DNA from: Okeania sp. SIO2B3
Lineage (GTDB): Bacteria > Cyanobacteriota > Cyanobacteriia > Cyanobacteriales > Microcoleaceae
DNA: 64,000 bases
NCBI RefSeq assembly: GCF_010672525.1
Contig: NZ_JAAHGH010000008.1
Coordinates: forward strand, 464,761-528,760
Direction of reading: 5' to 3'
Shown: one piece after another, positions 39,697 through 50,008 of the stretch
Numbering within the stretch: the stretch's first letter is position 1
Layout: each line of letters opens with the position of its first letter
Position numbers and translations under genes: made by a program
The notes under the pieces: generated by a model
What the model was told of the DNA's origin: nothing
The model's database searches: none
Seen by the model: only the letters and a program-made list of their open reading frames with translations

Positions 39697-40770
39697 TTAA
39701 GAATTTGCATAAACTTTCTGATAATAAGCCTGATATTCTTCAGATAATAATGGCTCCCACCAATTTCGGTTATTCAAAAACCATTCTACGGTCTGACGTA
39801 ACCCCTCTTCAACAGTTACTGAAGGTTGCCAACCTAACTCAGTTTTAATCTTTGTGGCATCAATAGCATAACGTCGGTCATGTCCTGGTCTATCCTTAAC
39901 AAAAGTAATTAACTTTTCACAAGGTTGCACTGGTAAATTAGTTGCTAACTCATCCATAATTTGACACAACATTCGCACCAAATCAATATTTTTCACCTCA
40001 TTATTTCCACCAATATTATAAGTTTCTCCAGGTTTACCTTTGTGAATTACCGTATCTAATGCTCGACAATGATCTATCACATACAACCAATCTCTAATAT
40101 TTTGCCCATCACCATAAACTGGCAATTGTTTTCCTAATAACATATTGATGCACATCAGAGGAATTAACTTCTCAGGAAAATGATACGGTCCGTAGTTATT
40201 AGAACAATTAGTAATAACTGTCGGGATACCATAAGTATGATAATAAGCTCTAGCCAGATGGTCACTTCCTGCTTTCGATGCAGAATAGGGACTATTTGGC
40301 GCATAAGGTGTGGTTTCTGTAAAGGCAGAATCTTCTGAGCTTAAGCTACCGTAGACTTCATCAGTCGAAACATGGAGAAATATACACCTACGATCTGGAT
40401 TTTGAGCAACAGTGGGATAATGACTTCTGAACGCCTCTAACAAAGTAAAAGTACCCACAACATTAGTTTGAACAAAAGCTGCCGGGCCAAGAATAGACCG
40501 ATCCACATGAGATTCTGCTGCAAAGTGGGCTACTGTATCTATATCCTCTTCCTGGAGTAACCTATCTACTAATGAGCGATCGCAAATATCTCCCTGGACA
40601 AAACGGAAATTTGGCAACTCTAGTAAATCAGCTAAAGTTTTCTTGTTACCAGCGTAAGTCAGAGCATCCAATACAACTACTCGATGATTAGGATAGGTTT
40701 CACACCAATAATGGACAAAATTAGAACCTATAAATCCAGCACCTCCGGTTACCAATAATCTACTTTCCAT
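39697..40770 (-). CDS. rfbB: dTDP-glucose 4,6-dehydratase
   Basis: 357 aa extended [22 protein letters not shown] (NAD site), [36 protein letters not shown] (catalytic Tyr-Lys), and [19 protein letters not shown]. Makes dTDP-4-keto-6-deoxyglucose for rhamnose and other surface sugars. Start taken at the ATG at 40770, 8-10 nt after AGGAG; the ATG at 40779 touches the ribosome site. No rfbA/C/D neighbours. Confidence 0.95.
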   Translation of the reverse strand: MESRLLVTGGAGFIGSNFVHYWCETYPNHRVVVLDALTYAGNKKTLADLLELPNFRFVQGDICDRSLVDRLLQEEDIDTVAHFAAESHVDRSILGPAAFVQTNVVGTFTLLEAFRSHYPTVAQNPDRRCIFLHVSTDEVYGSLSSEDSAFTETTPYAPNSPYSASKAGSDHLARAYYHTYGIPTVITNCSNNYGPYHFPEKLIPLMCINMLLGKQLPVYGDGQNIRDWLYVIDHCRALDTVIHKGKPGETYNIGGNNEVKNIDLVRMLCQIMDELATNLPVQPCEKLITFVKDRPGHDRRYAIDATKIKTELGWQPSVTVEEGLRQTVEWFLNNRNWWEPLLSEEYQAYYQKVYANS

Positions 40771-41225
40771 AATTTTCATCTCCTGAGAGTTTGCTATTGA
40801 GCACTTAATGCAAAATTAATTTAACATTTAGCTGAATCTGGCAGAAGCCCGACACCATAAACTTGTTTTGGTGTTCGGATGAATGCCAGTGTTTTGATGA
40901 TATAATTTAGAGAATAGCAGAAAATAAATTATCCCAATTTTTGTACTTAGATCGTTAACTAGCTACTCTCTACTCCCTTACTTTTTCAATTTCTTCCCTA
41001 CTCCCTACTCCCTACTCCCTTACTTTCATAGTTAATGGGATAATTTGTTATTTGGAAGTCCCTTAGATTCTATATTCCCTGATCCAGTATTCCCTTTGAC
41101 AAAAATTGGATATATGGTTTAAATGCAAAACAGCTTAACTATAAGGGATTATCAGTCAAAATTTATTCTGATAAGTAGTAATATGATTAAATTTAGCTGA
41201 TATTTTTGGTGTAAGGATAATAATT

Positions 41226-43049
41226 TTGAGTCAACAAGAAATTTTAACACGAGCAAAACAAGGAGACCCTCAAGCGATCGCTTTTCTCATCAATCAAGCA
41301 TTAACAACTATCGGAGTTAAAGCTAGGGTTAGTATTCAGAAAAATAATCTGCATCTTCTACTAGAAAGCTCTCAACTTCCAGATCGCCAAGCTTGTATTA
41401 GAGTAATTCATCAAGGAATGCAGCGCCTTAATGCATCATCGATTGATTTTGTCAATCTTTACGGGCGAAGATTAGGTCACACCATCCCTGAGTGGACAGA
41501 AGTTATTGAATTATACAGACCTAGTATATACCATCCAGCGGGAGTAGGGACAATTTGGTGGCAGTCAGAAAATACAAATTCTTCCCAAAAATCTCTTGAA
41601 CCTACTCTACCTTCCCTATTTCAACAGGTGGAATTAAATGCTCCAGAAATAGTTAAGACTAACTCAGAGTTCGGTAAAAGTGAGGATAAAAATGTAGATT
41701 TTTCTCCAGTTAATCTCAAGGGATCTGTGAGAAAAATAAATAGTCGCTCTAGGACAAAAAAAATCTTTTCTTCCTCTGATACTTCTTGGCAATTTTTACC
41801 TCAGAAAAATCAAGCTCTTTGGCTATTAGTAAGTACTATTGGTATAGCATTAATTCCTGTATCAAATTTAGTTTTCAATTCTAATAATTACAAGCTACCT
41901 GAAATTATTTCAAATATTTCTCAACCACAACAAAAACTTCAGTCAAGCTCTTCAACATTAGAAGTTAGTCAGTCGGCAGTATCAACAGTAACTACTCCTC
42001 AAATTGTACAAACTCAAAATCAACTTAATTTATCAGAGGTTTCTGAGTTGGTTTTATCATCGATTAAATCTCCAATTAATCCTGATACTAGAATTACTAT
42101 TAAAGCAGTGGGGGATATTATTCCCGGCACTAATTATCCTAAAAATAAACTACACCCTAAAAAACAAGAGTTATTTGCATCAGTAAAACCTCTATTACAG
42201 GATGCAGATATTGTTTTTGGGAATTTTGAAAGTACCTTAACAAGTTATCCAAGAAGTGGCAAAAAAATGGGGAGTGGTAGGGTATTTGCTTTTAGAACAC
42301 CACCGAATTATAGATATTTGTTGAAAGATGCTGGTTTTGATGTATTAAGTGTGGCAAATAATCATTCTTTTGATTTTTTAAAGCAAGGGTTTGAAGATAC
42401 AATTACCAATATTCAAAATGCTGGTATGCAAGCTGTTGGGAAAAAGGGAGAAATTGTTTATCGTCAAGTGAAAGGGATTAATATAGCGTTTATTGCTTTT
42501 AGTAATTATAGTTATCATAATTCTATGCTTGATTTAGAATCTGCAAAAAAACTTGTTCGAGAAGCAGATGAAAATGCAGATATTATTGTTATTTCTGTTC
42601 ATGCAGGTGCAGAGGGAACTAGGGCGTTAAGAATTAAGAATAAGACTGAATATTTTTTTGGTGAAAATCGAGGTAATAAAATTTTATTTTCCCATACGTT
42701 AATAGATGAAGGTGCAGATTTAATTTTGGCTCATGGTCCTCATGTGCCTAGAGCAATGGAGGTTTATCAAGGGAAGTTAATTGCTTATTCTCTTGGTAAT
42801 TTTATGGGGTATCGCACTTTGTCTAGCAAAGCTCAGTTAGGATACTCTTTGGTATTAGAAGTAGATATTAATCCTAGAGGAGATTTTGTTTCGGGTAAAA
42901 TTTTGCCTGTTCATTTGAATAGTAAGGGGATTCCTTATCCTGATAAATATGGTCGGAGTATTAAGTTAATTAAGCAGCTTACAAAAAAAGATTTTCCGAA
43001 GACAATTTTAGAAATTGATGGGGAAGGAAAATTAAAAGTTAAAAGTTAA
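41226..43049 (+). CDS. CapA-family (poly-gamma-glutamate synthesis type) metallophosphatase-like protein
   Basis: 607 aa. N-terminal cytosolic region (EILTRAKQGDPQAIAFLINQ), one membrane helix near residues 195-215 (ALWLLVSTIGIALIPVSNLV), a Ser/Thr-rich linker, then a CapA/PGA_cap domain from about residue 290: KAVGDIIPGTNYP, FGNFESTLTSYP, VANNHSFDFLKQGF, ISVHAGAEG, LAHGPHVPRAME, AYSLGNFMG. These are the metal-site motifs of the calcineurin-like fold. Probably acts on a surface polymer. TTG start; upstream at 41000-41030 is a tandem CTACTCC repeat. Confidence 0.87.
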   Translation: MSQQEILTRAKQGDPQAIAFLINQALTTIGVKARVSIQKNNLHLLLESSQLPDRQACIRVIHQGMQRLNASSIDFVNLYGRRLGHTIPEWTEVIELYRPSIYHPAGVGTIWWQSENTNSSQKSLEPTLPSLFQQVELNAPEIVKTNSEFGKSEDKNVDFSPVNLKGSVRKINSRSRTKKIFSSSDTSWQFLPQKNQALWLLVSTIGIALIPVSNLVFNSNNYKLPEIISNISQPQQKLQSSSSTLEVSQSAVSTVTTPQIVQTQNQLNLSEVSELVLSSIKSPINPDTRITIKAVGDIIPGTNYPKNKLHPKKQELFASVKPLLQDADIVFGNFESTLTSYPRSGKKMGSGRVFAFRTPPNYRYLLKDAGFDVLSVANNHSFDFLKQGFEDTITNIQNAGMQAVGKKGEIVYRQVKGINIAFIAFSNYSYHNSMLDLESAKKLVREADENADIIVISVHAGAEGTRALRIKNKTEYFFGENRGNKILFSHTLIDEGADLILAHGPHVPRAMEVYQGKLIAYSLGNFMGYRTLSSKAQLGYSLVLEVDINPRGDFVSGKILPVHLNSKGIPYPDKYGRSIKLIKQLTKKDFPKTILEIDGEGKLKVKS

Positions 43050-43083
43050 AGGTTAAAAATTGAGACAATAACTGGTACTTCTT

Positions 43084-43735
43084 CTAGGAAAATTCCTGAA
43101 AATGAGCGATCGCCTTTGAGTAGGGAAATTATGTTGAATAAAAAGTCATGCACGATGGCGAACGACCCCTTATAATCATTACGATATCACAAAAATTGTG
43201 GGGATGCAACTTAAAATACTTTGAGACGCGTTTTTTTTAGGTGCTTCACAGAATGAAGATGTGGTTGGCTTTGCACTGAGGAGTGATGGAGGGAAAAACA
43301 AGTATTTGCTTAAAGCTCCACAAGATGACAATATTTCTGATACTGCTTCTAGGAAAATTCCTGAAGATGAGCGATCGCCTTTTAGCAGGAAAATTGTGTT
43401 GAATAAATTGAATCAAATTTTTATTTCTGATTTTTTTCTGTTGCGCTATACGCAATAAAAATTTTTGCTTAGAGAAACAAACTCTCGTGGTGAATTGAAT
43501 CAAATTTTTATTTCTGATTTACTTCTGTTGCGCTATACACAATAAGAATTTTTACTTAGAGAAACAAACTCTCGTGGTGAATTGAATCAAATTTTTATTT
43601 CTGATTTACTTCTGTTGCGCTATACACAATAAGAATTTTTACTCAGAGAAACAAACTCTCGTGGGGATTGAATTGAATTTTTATTTATGATTTTTCTGTG
43701 TTGCGAATAAGGCAATAAAAGTTTTTGCCTAGTAA
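43084..43735. repeat. Duplicated block and 87-bp tandem repeats
   Basis: A 65-bp block at 43084-43150 (CTTCTAGGAAAATTCCTGAA, GAGCGATCGCCTTTGAG) recurs at 43343-43406. Then an 87-bp unit (TTGAATCAAATTTTTATTTC ... AACTCTCGTGG) starts at 43408, 43495, 43582 and 43669: nearly four copies. No spacer variation, so it is not CRISPR-like. ORFs in either direction here are not supported; the fragment GFALRSDGGKNKYLLKAPQD (43267 on) resembles coding DNA but is unidentified. Confidence 0.8.
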
Positions 43736-43793
43736 TTTCTGGTTTCTAGAGAAATTTGGAGAAGGTTTTGGAGTTGGAGAAAGGTTCTGAATA

Positions 43794-43905
43794 ATTTTCA
43801 TGGTTTCGACACTCACGGTACAAACTTTTTGTAGTAGGTCAATGACTGTTTCTTTATAGTCGGCAAAACTATAGGTATTCAAATTTTCGGCGATGGTTTT
43901 GTCTT
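43794..43905 (-). pseudogene. Duplicated 3' fragment of the restriction-modification remnant
   Basis: About 110 bp nearly identical to 44032-44140, encoding FADYKETVIDLLQKVCTVSV. Lies downstream of the larger remnant, on the same strand, followed by the 87-bp repeats. Confidence 0.7.
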
Positions 43906-44024
43906 TTGAGAAGAGGGAGTCGAGGATGAATTGAAATATCTACTCTTTTTCTAAGACTAGGAGAAAAACTTAGAGACCAAACCCCTACAAAAACTATTTA
44001 TACTTCTTCAATAGTTTCCATCTT

Positions 44025-44543
44025 CTAAATAATTTTCATAGTTTCGACACTCACGGTACAAACTTTTTGTAGTAGGTCAATGACTGTTTCTTTATAGTCG
44101 GCAAAACTATAGGTATTAAATTTTTCAGCGATAGTTTTGTCTCTGGGTTTCTTTTCTTTGTATTGGTCTAATACCCATTCCAAAGCACTGCGGTTTCCGA
44201 TATCAATTTCAGGATAAGAACGATTCTGGTTATTATCATTTGCATTAGCTTGATTTGCATTATAAGGAGGATTACCAATAATCACCGAAATATAATCACA
44301 ATCATTTTGCCGTTTAATCCTTTCAGTATTTTCCACGGTCATCGCAAATAAATCTAACTGCTTATACTCAAAGGAACTATGGTCTAAAGTATCAACAAAA
44401 CAAATATTATTAAACTCCTGATCATCCCCCATTTTCTGCTGATAAGTATATTCAATATTCAAATTTGCAATGTAATAAGGCAAAATTGCCACCTCATTAC
44501 AAAAAATCTCATTCAGAATGTAAAACAGACTCAAGACAGTCAA
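44025..44543 (-). pseudogene. Internally deleted type ISP-like restriction-modification gene
   Basis: The 172-aa frame has PYYIANLNIEYTYQQKMG, FVDTLDHSSFEYKQLDLFAM and VIIGNPPYNANQANANDNNQ: the NPPY motif of N6-adenine methyltransferases in large helicase-methyltransferase (type ISP-like) enzymes. After RSYPEIDIGN it jumps to RSALEWVLDQYKEKKPRDKT and CTVSVETMKII, which belong to the far C-terminus, so hundreds of residues are missing, as is the whole N-terminal helicase part. Not functional. Confidence 0.78.
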
Positions 44544-45099
44544 AAGTGATATTTTCAGTACTTAAAACCTCTATTCTCAAGTAATTTAAGCTTATTATTT
44601 GACTTCATAAGTTACCAACTCTTTGTGAAATTAGCTATGATACTTAAAATTAACAATGCCAAAAAATTTCTGTAAGTTATTGTTCAATATACCAGTTTCA
44701 AAAAATAAGTGTTTTTGTAAAATAAACAGTGTATTTTGAATAGACAAGGAGTACCCAAAAAGCTACAGACAAATCAAAGTTTAACTCAATAAACATCTCC
44801 AGAAAAGAGAGAGTAAGAAGTAGGAGGAAAGAATCGATCATTTATATGCGATAATTGATTTTATTTTCTATTATTGGAGATGTCTAATAGTAAAAACACA
44901 AAAAAAATTAATGGGGGGTCTTCGGCTCTTACCTAACTCTTGACTACTAACTAATAGCAATCACTGAATCAGATGTGAGAATTTTATTGCTTCTGTGTTT
45001 CCTATTTGCTGTTCCCTGTTCCCTGTTCCCTATTCCCTAAAAATCTACAATATCTCACAACTCAAATAAGATTTCTAAATATTGAAAATTAAAAAATTA
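44544..45099. other. Spacer with heptamer-type short repeats
   Basis: AT-rich, no supported gene. TGTTCCC is repeated in tandem at about 45008-45036. Similar tracts lie near 13040, 14080 and 55685. Confidence 0.55.
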
Positions 45100-46335
45100 A
45101 TGATTAAAAAAAATATAGAGCGAAAAGTTCTGAATAATGGCATAGTCGTCATCACAACAGAAAATAAGACAGCGGATATTGTTTCAGCCAAAATATTCTT
45201 ACGAATAGGTAGTCGTTATGAACCCAGAGAACAGGCAGGAATCTCTCACTTATTAGCAGCAGTATTAACCAAAGGGACAGAAAAATTATCCTCTCTAGAT
45301 ATCGCCCATAAAGTTGAATCAGTAGGAGCAAGACTAGGTACAGATACAACCACAGATTATTTCTTAATGAGCATAAAAACAGTATCTACAGATTTTGCAG
45401 ATATATTTCAATTATCAGGAGAAATAATCAGATATCCATCATTTCCAGAAACAGAAATTGAACTAGAAAAACGAATTACTATTCAAAGTATTCGCTCTCA
45501 ACTAGAACAACCTTTTACCGTAGCATTCTCTCAATTACGAGAAATGATGTATCAAAATCATCCTTATGCTTTATCAACTTTAGGTACAGAAAAAACAGTT
45601 TCTCAAATTACCCGCGCCGATCTTCAAGAATTTCATCAAACTCACTTCCGTCCAGATAATATAATCATATCTATAGTAGGTAATATTACGAACGCCAAAG
45701 CAATTAATTTAGTAGAAGAAAATTATGGAGATTGGCAACGACCAGAAACATCTCCAGTAACTTTAAACTTACCAACTCTAACTCCCCAACCATCAAAAGC
45801 AACAACATACCAAGAAACTCAACAATCGATTATTATGCTTGGTTATTTAGCAGCAAATGTTAATAGTTATGACTATGCTTCTCTCAAATTAATTAATACT
45901 TATTTGGGCAATGGTTTATCAAGTCGCTTATTTGTTGAACTGAGAGAAAAACGAGGTTTAGCTTATGATGTATCTGCCTTTTATCCTACCCGTATAGATA
46001 CCTCCAACTTTACAGTTTATATAGGAACTGCTACAGAAAATACAGCGATCGCTAAAGCAGGATTAAGAGAAGAAGTGGAACGCTTAGTGAATAATCAACT
46101 TGGCTCAGAAGAGTTACAAGTCTGCAAAAACAAATTATTAGGTCAATATGCTTTAGGTAAACAAACAAACTCACAAATTGCTCAAATTTTAGGATGGTAT
46201 GAAATTTTAGGTTTGGGTATGGAATTTGACTCCAAATTTCAAGAAAATCTGACAATGGTAACTACTGCTGAGGCACAAGAAGTTGCTAGTAAGTATTTCA
46301 TTGAACCCTATATTTCAATTGTTGGACCAGAATAA
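45100..46335 (+). CDS. M16-family peptidase-like protein without the HxxEH zinc motif
   Basis: 411 aa from ATG 45100 (a TTG six codons earlier is possible). M16 fold: VLNNGIVVITTENKTADIVS, IFLRIGSRYEPREQAGISHL, then LAAV where active members have HFLEH; here HLLAA lacks the second His and catalytic Glu. The R/Y substrate motif GLSSRLFVELREKRGLAYDV is kept. This is the pattern of the non-catalytic partner of two-subunit M16 peptidases. No catalytic partner gene lies next to it in the window. Confidence 0.88.
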   Translation: MIKKNIERKVLNNGIVVITTENKTADIVSAKIFLRIGSRYEPREQAGISHLLAAVLTKGTEKLSSLDIAHKVESVGARLGTDTTTDYFLMSIKTVSTDFADIFQLSGEIIRYPSFPETEIELEKRITIQSIRSQLEQPFTVAFSQLREMMYQNHPYALSTLGTEKTVSQITRADLQEFHQTHFRPDNIIISIVGNITNAKAINLVEENYGDWQRPETSPVTLNLPTLTPQPSKATTYQETQQSIIMLGYLAANVNSYDYASLKLINTYLGNGLSSRLFVELREKRGLAYDVSAFYPTRIDTSNFTVYIGTATENTAIAKAGLREEVERLVNNQLGSEELQVCKNKLLGQYALGKQTNSQIAQILGWYEILGLGMEFDSKFQENLTMVTTAEAQEVASKYFIEPYISIVGPE

Positions 46336-46597
46336 TACCATTTATCAAAAACTTTTCTAGATTAACTTTTCTAGATTAACTTTTCTACATTTTGTTGAGT
46401 AGGGGAGTAGGGGACTGGGGGAGAAGCAAACATAAGAATAATTAACATTAACGCAAGCTTAAATTAGCATGCAAAGTTATTTTACTTGTGGTGATTAGTT
46501 GACAACTGAAGTACTTCCCAAGTATAGCTTTACAAAAAACTGATGAACTGTGGTAAACTTAACAATGTTAATGTGAAACCTAAAATAAAAACTCGGT

Positions 46598-47572
46598 GTG
46601 CCCAAATCAGAACGTAAAATTCTCCTAGATTTTGAAAAGCCTCTAGCAGAATTAGAAAACCGTATAAATCAGATTCGTGAACTAGCAAAAGACTGTAGTA
46701 GTGTAGATGTCTCTGAGCAAATTAGCCAACTAGAAGCAAAAGCAACTCAACTACGTCAAGAAATCTTTAATGGCCTTTCCCCCGTACAGAGACTACAGTT
46801 AGCCCGCCACCCAAGGCGACCAAGCACTCTGGATTATATCCAAGCTATTTGTGATGAGTGGATCGAGTTACATGGCGATCGCGGTGGTAGTGACGATCCA
46901 GCAATAGTAGGGGGCTTAGCCAGAATAGATGGAAAGCCGATGATAATCATTGGTCATCAAAAAGGACGAGATACGAAAGATAATGTAGCCCGTAATTTCG
47001 GTATGGCCTCAGCAGGAGGGTACCGCAAAGCAATGAGGCTAATGGAACATGGCAATAGCTTTGGAATGCCAATCTTGACCTTTATTGATACTCCTGGTGC
47101 ATGGCCAGGTGTAGAAGCCGAAAAATTGGGACAAGGAGAAGCGATCGCCTACAATCTACGAGCAATGTTTCATCTGGATGTACCAATAATTTGTACAGTG
47201 ATTGGAGAAGGTGGTTCAGGTGGGGCTTTAGGAATTGGAGTGGGTGATCGCTTACTCATGTTAGAACATTCTGTATATACAGTTGCTAGTCCTGAAGCTT
47301 GTGCAGCAATTCTCTGGAAAGATGCTGGTAAAGCTTCTCAAGCAGCAGATGCTTTGAAAATAACCTCTTGGGATTTAAAAAATATCGGAATTATCGATCG
47401 TGTCATCCCAGAACCAAATGGTGGCGCTCATGCTAACCCATTACAGGCAGCAGAAAATCTAAAAAAGGCCATAATAAACAATATAGAAGAATTAACTAAG
47501 ATCAGCAGTGAGGAGCGCCGAAAACAACGTTATCAAAAGTTCCGTTCCATAGGAGTATTTTTGGAAACTTAA
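46598..47572 (+). CDS. accA: Acetyl-CoA carboxylase carboxyltransferase subunit alpha
   Basis: 324 aa, alpha half of the carboxyltransferase that makes malonyl-CoA for fatty acid synthesis. Family features: [20 protein letters not shown] at the start (GTG codon), [79 protein letters not shown] and [16 protein letters not shown]. Full length. Its partner accD is not in the window. Confidence 0.96.
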   Translation: MPKSERKILLDFEKPLAELENRINQIRELAKDCSSVDVSEQISQLEAKATQLRQEIFNGLSPVQRLQLARHPRRPSTLDYIQAICDEWIELHGDRGGSDDPAIVGGLARIDGKPMIIIGHQKGRDTKDNVARNFGMASAGGYRKAMRLMEHGNSFGMPILTFIDTPGAWPGVEAEKLGQGEAIAYNLRAMFHLDVPIICTVIGEGGSGGALGIGVGDRLLMLEHSVYTVASPEACAAILWKDAGKASQAADALKITSWDLKNIGIIDRVIPEPNGGAHANPLQAAENLKKAIINNIEELTKISSEERRKQRYQKFRSIGVFLET

Positions 47573-48605
47573 AAACTGAAGTTTATTTTGTCTTCTGGTC
47601 AACCGCTTCGTGGAAGTCAAAAGTCACAAATTATTATTCCATTAATAAAAGTTTGATTTTTCTACGGATGAATCTCCTGTCTATGTATCCAGTTAATTTT
47701 TTTGATTAAATCCACAAGATGGATAAGAAAGATGATTGTTAGTGACTTATTATTTCTACTCTAGGAGCACTAAAAAGATGATGAGATACATCATAAACTG
47801 TAATAAAGTGATTATAATTTAGTATAATTATAATAAATTGATTTTAGGTTATACTAGAAATTAAGTAATAGTGTCAACCCTAATTAAGAATAAAATAAAC
47901 AGTTCTTAAAATAACCTCAGTAGTTTTTCATCTATAACCCTAGCTAGGGAAATATTGCTGTAATAACTCTTAAACATTTTATCTAGCAAAATTAATAAAA
48001 TTCAACAGAATCTAGATAGAACTTTTTTTCTTTCATTGTTTTTCAATTTATTAAAGCAATCTTAATTAACCATGCACGACTGACTTTCTGGCATAATTAT
48101 TAAAGTAGTAAGTATGGTTTCGTTAATGACCAAGTATTTTCACAAGAGGGGTATCTACGGTGTCCAGTCAATTTTGCTTCATAGCTCCTTATGAAATAAT
48201 GACAATGAAAGAAAGAACTACTTAGTTAGTATTACAGCCAATTCTCCCTGGGTTGATCAATACCCCTCTCTAGGGTCAAGAAACTTATTGGAATTTAGCT
48301 TAACTATTTCACAATGATAACATCCTAAAATAGTTGCGGAGAATTCTTAATACTTTCCTGATACCAACTCAGATCGTAATTTACTTACTTCTGTGATAAG
48401 TAATGACTTGTGAAAATAGATTCTTGCTCGGTGTCACACTTACAGCAGAGAAATTAAAAATTTCCCATTCTCATAGTTCATTGCTAATTAATAACTAAAA
48501 CTGATTACCGCCAATGAACAGAGAGCTGTGCTCTAAGCTAAATGGCCTAGCAAAAGTTAGGTCAAGATACAACTTGCTTTTTTTTTAATCTGATCCGGAT
48601 CTATT
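47573..48605. other. 1-kb non-coding region upstream of folE
   Basis: AT-rich, no ORF of note. It holds a pair of perfect 10-nt complementary segments (48145-48154 and 48260-48269) described separately. Oddly, there are few of the dispersed repeats that fill other spacers of this size. Confidence 0.55.
48145..48269. ncRNA. Possible structured RNA: 125-nt domain closed by a 10-bp stem
   Basis: AGAGGGGTAT (48145-48154) pairs perfectly with ATACCCCTCT (48260-48269); inside, CCAG (48164-48167) pairs with CTGG (48248-48251) across an internal loop of about 9 by 8 nt. A closing stem, internal loop and large centre recall 6S-type RNAs, but nothing else supports that. Either strand could be the RNA. 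Confidence 0.3.
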
Positions 48606-49319
48606 ATGACTCAAACTTTTTCCAACGCTTCCAATGACACAATTAGCACCAATGGTGTTAAAACTTCTACAAATGGTATTTCTCACCGACCTGACCGCAA
48701 CTCCTCATCTAATGGTCAACCGATTAAGCAACAACCTCCTGCTGAAGAGACCAATGAAGCAATGATGGAGGCAGTACGAACAATTTTACTATCAGTAGGA
48801 GAAAATCCTGAACGAGAAGGCTTACTCAAAACCCCTAAGCGGGTTGCAGAAGCAATGCGATTCCTCACTCAAGGCTATAATCAATCCCTTGAAGAAATTG
48901 TCAATAATGCCATTTTTGACGAAGGTCATAACGAAATGGTTCTAGTTAGAGATATCAATCTTTTTAGTCTTTGTGAACATCATATGTTACCATTTATGGG
49001 AAAAGCTCATGTAGCTTATATTCCCAATCAAAAAGTAGTAGGTCTTAGTAAGCTAGCTCGGATTGTGGAAATGTATTCCCGTAGATTGCAAGTTCAGGAG
49101 CGGCTCAACCGTCAAATTGCTGAGGCAATTCAACAAGTTTTAGAACCAAAAGGTGTTGCAGTTGTAATAGAAGCTACTCATATGTGCATGGTAATGCGAG
49201 GAGTACAAAAGCCTGGTTCTTGGACTGTTACCAGCGCTATGCTTGGTTTATTTGAAGAAGACCAGAAAGTTAGAGAGGAATACCTGAGTTTAATTCGCCA
49301 TCAACCTGCATTCTTTTAA
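48606..49319 (+). CDS. folE: GTP cyclohydrolase I
   Basis: 237 aa, makes dihydroneopterin triphosphate for folate and pterin cofactors. A low-complexity Asn/Ser/Thr-rich head (residues 1-45) precedes the conserved domain: [40 protein letters not shown] (zinc Cys and His), [20 protein letters not shown] and [20 protein letters not shown] (second zinc Cys). Full length. Confidence 0.95.
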   Translation: MTQTFSNASNDTISTNGVKTSTNGISHRPDRNSSSNGQPIKQQPPAEETNEAMMEAVRTILLSVGENPEREGLLKTPKRVAEAMRFLTQGYNQSLEEIVNNAIFDEGHNEMVLVRDINLFSLCEHHMLPFMGKAHVAYIPNQKVVGLSKLARIVEMYSRRLQVQERLNRQIAEAIQQVLEPKGVAVVIEATHMCMVMRGVQKPGSWTVTSAMLGLFEEDQKVREEYLSLIRHQPAFF

Positions 49320-49609
49320 TAGCTAGTAACTAAATGTCCTGGGAATAAGGAAGTAACTTTTCTTATTTCCCTATTTTTTTCAACAATAATTGTGTAAACA
49401 AAAGCAGTATTGACATCCTCTCTGATATTATCCAATTATGATATTGTAGCAGTTGAGAAGCTGAATATAAAAAGTATGGCTAAGTCTAGATTGGCTAAGT
49501 CTGTACATGATGTAGGGTGGGGTCAATTAAGGAAATATTAACTAACAAGGCTGTTTCGCTTCGTGACATGTTTGTGGAGCACCTCCGTTGGAAAAAGCGC
49601 AGCTCCTCC

Positions 49610-49975
49610 GCAGGAGGCAAGAACTGGTCAGTTAATAGTCAAAGTAAAACCTCATGGAATATCAACTGAATGTAGTAATTGTGGGCATAAAGTCAAGAAA
49701 ACTTGGGCTGCTAAGACAGCATGATTGTCCTCAATGTAATCTGTCAATTGGACGTGACTTAAACGCTGCAATTAATATCAAGAAAGCAGCTCAAGTCTCG
49801 ATCGAAGATTTGTAGCCACCATGAAATTTGGAAGGAGATCAAGCAGTACAATTAAGCCGATTTTAAATCAATTACAGAGGTGGGGCATCCCTTGGTAGCT
49901 CAGTCAATGTTCTCGTAGAGAAGTCGCTGAGAAGCCCACATCTGATTCTTGATCAGCAGTGTGGGAGTATGTCAC
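49610..49975 (+). pseudogene. tnpB 3' remnant with right end upstream of the phosphohexomutase gene
   Basis: KVKPHGISTECSNCGHKVKK, then a frameshift, then HDCPQCNLSIGRDLNAAINI and KKAAQVSIEDL: zinc ribbon and last RuvC Asp (with Gly before Arg). It is followed by about 150 nt of tail ending CAGTGTGGGAGTATGTCAC, a right-end type border, 33 bp before the start of the next gene. Confidence 0.78.
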
Positions 49976-50008
49976 ACAAACAAATCTATATATAAAGAGA
50001 TTTATCGT

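Noticed and set aside
39591..39848. 85-aa ORF on the plus strand
   Set aside because: Most of it is antisense to the well-supported 3' end of rfbB.
43408..43735. CRISPR-like array
   Set aside because: The 87-bp units are directly adjacent tandem copies without unique spacers, and there are no cas genes.
49949..50008. N-terminal extension of the phosphohexomutase
   Set aside because: It translates the TATGTCAC right-end border of the tnpB remnant; ATG 50009 matches the family start.
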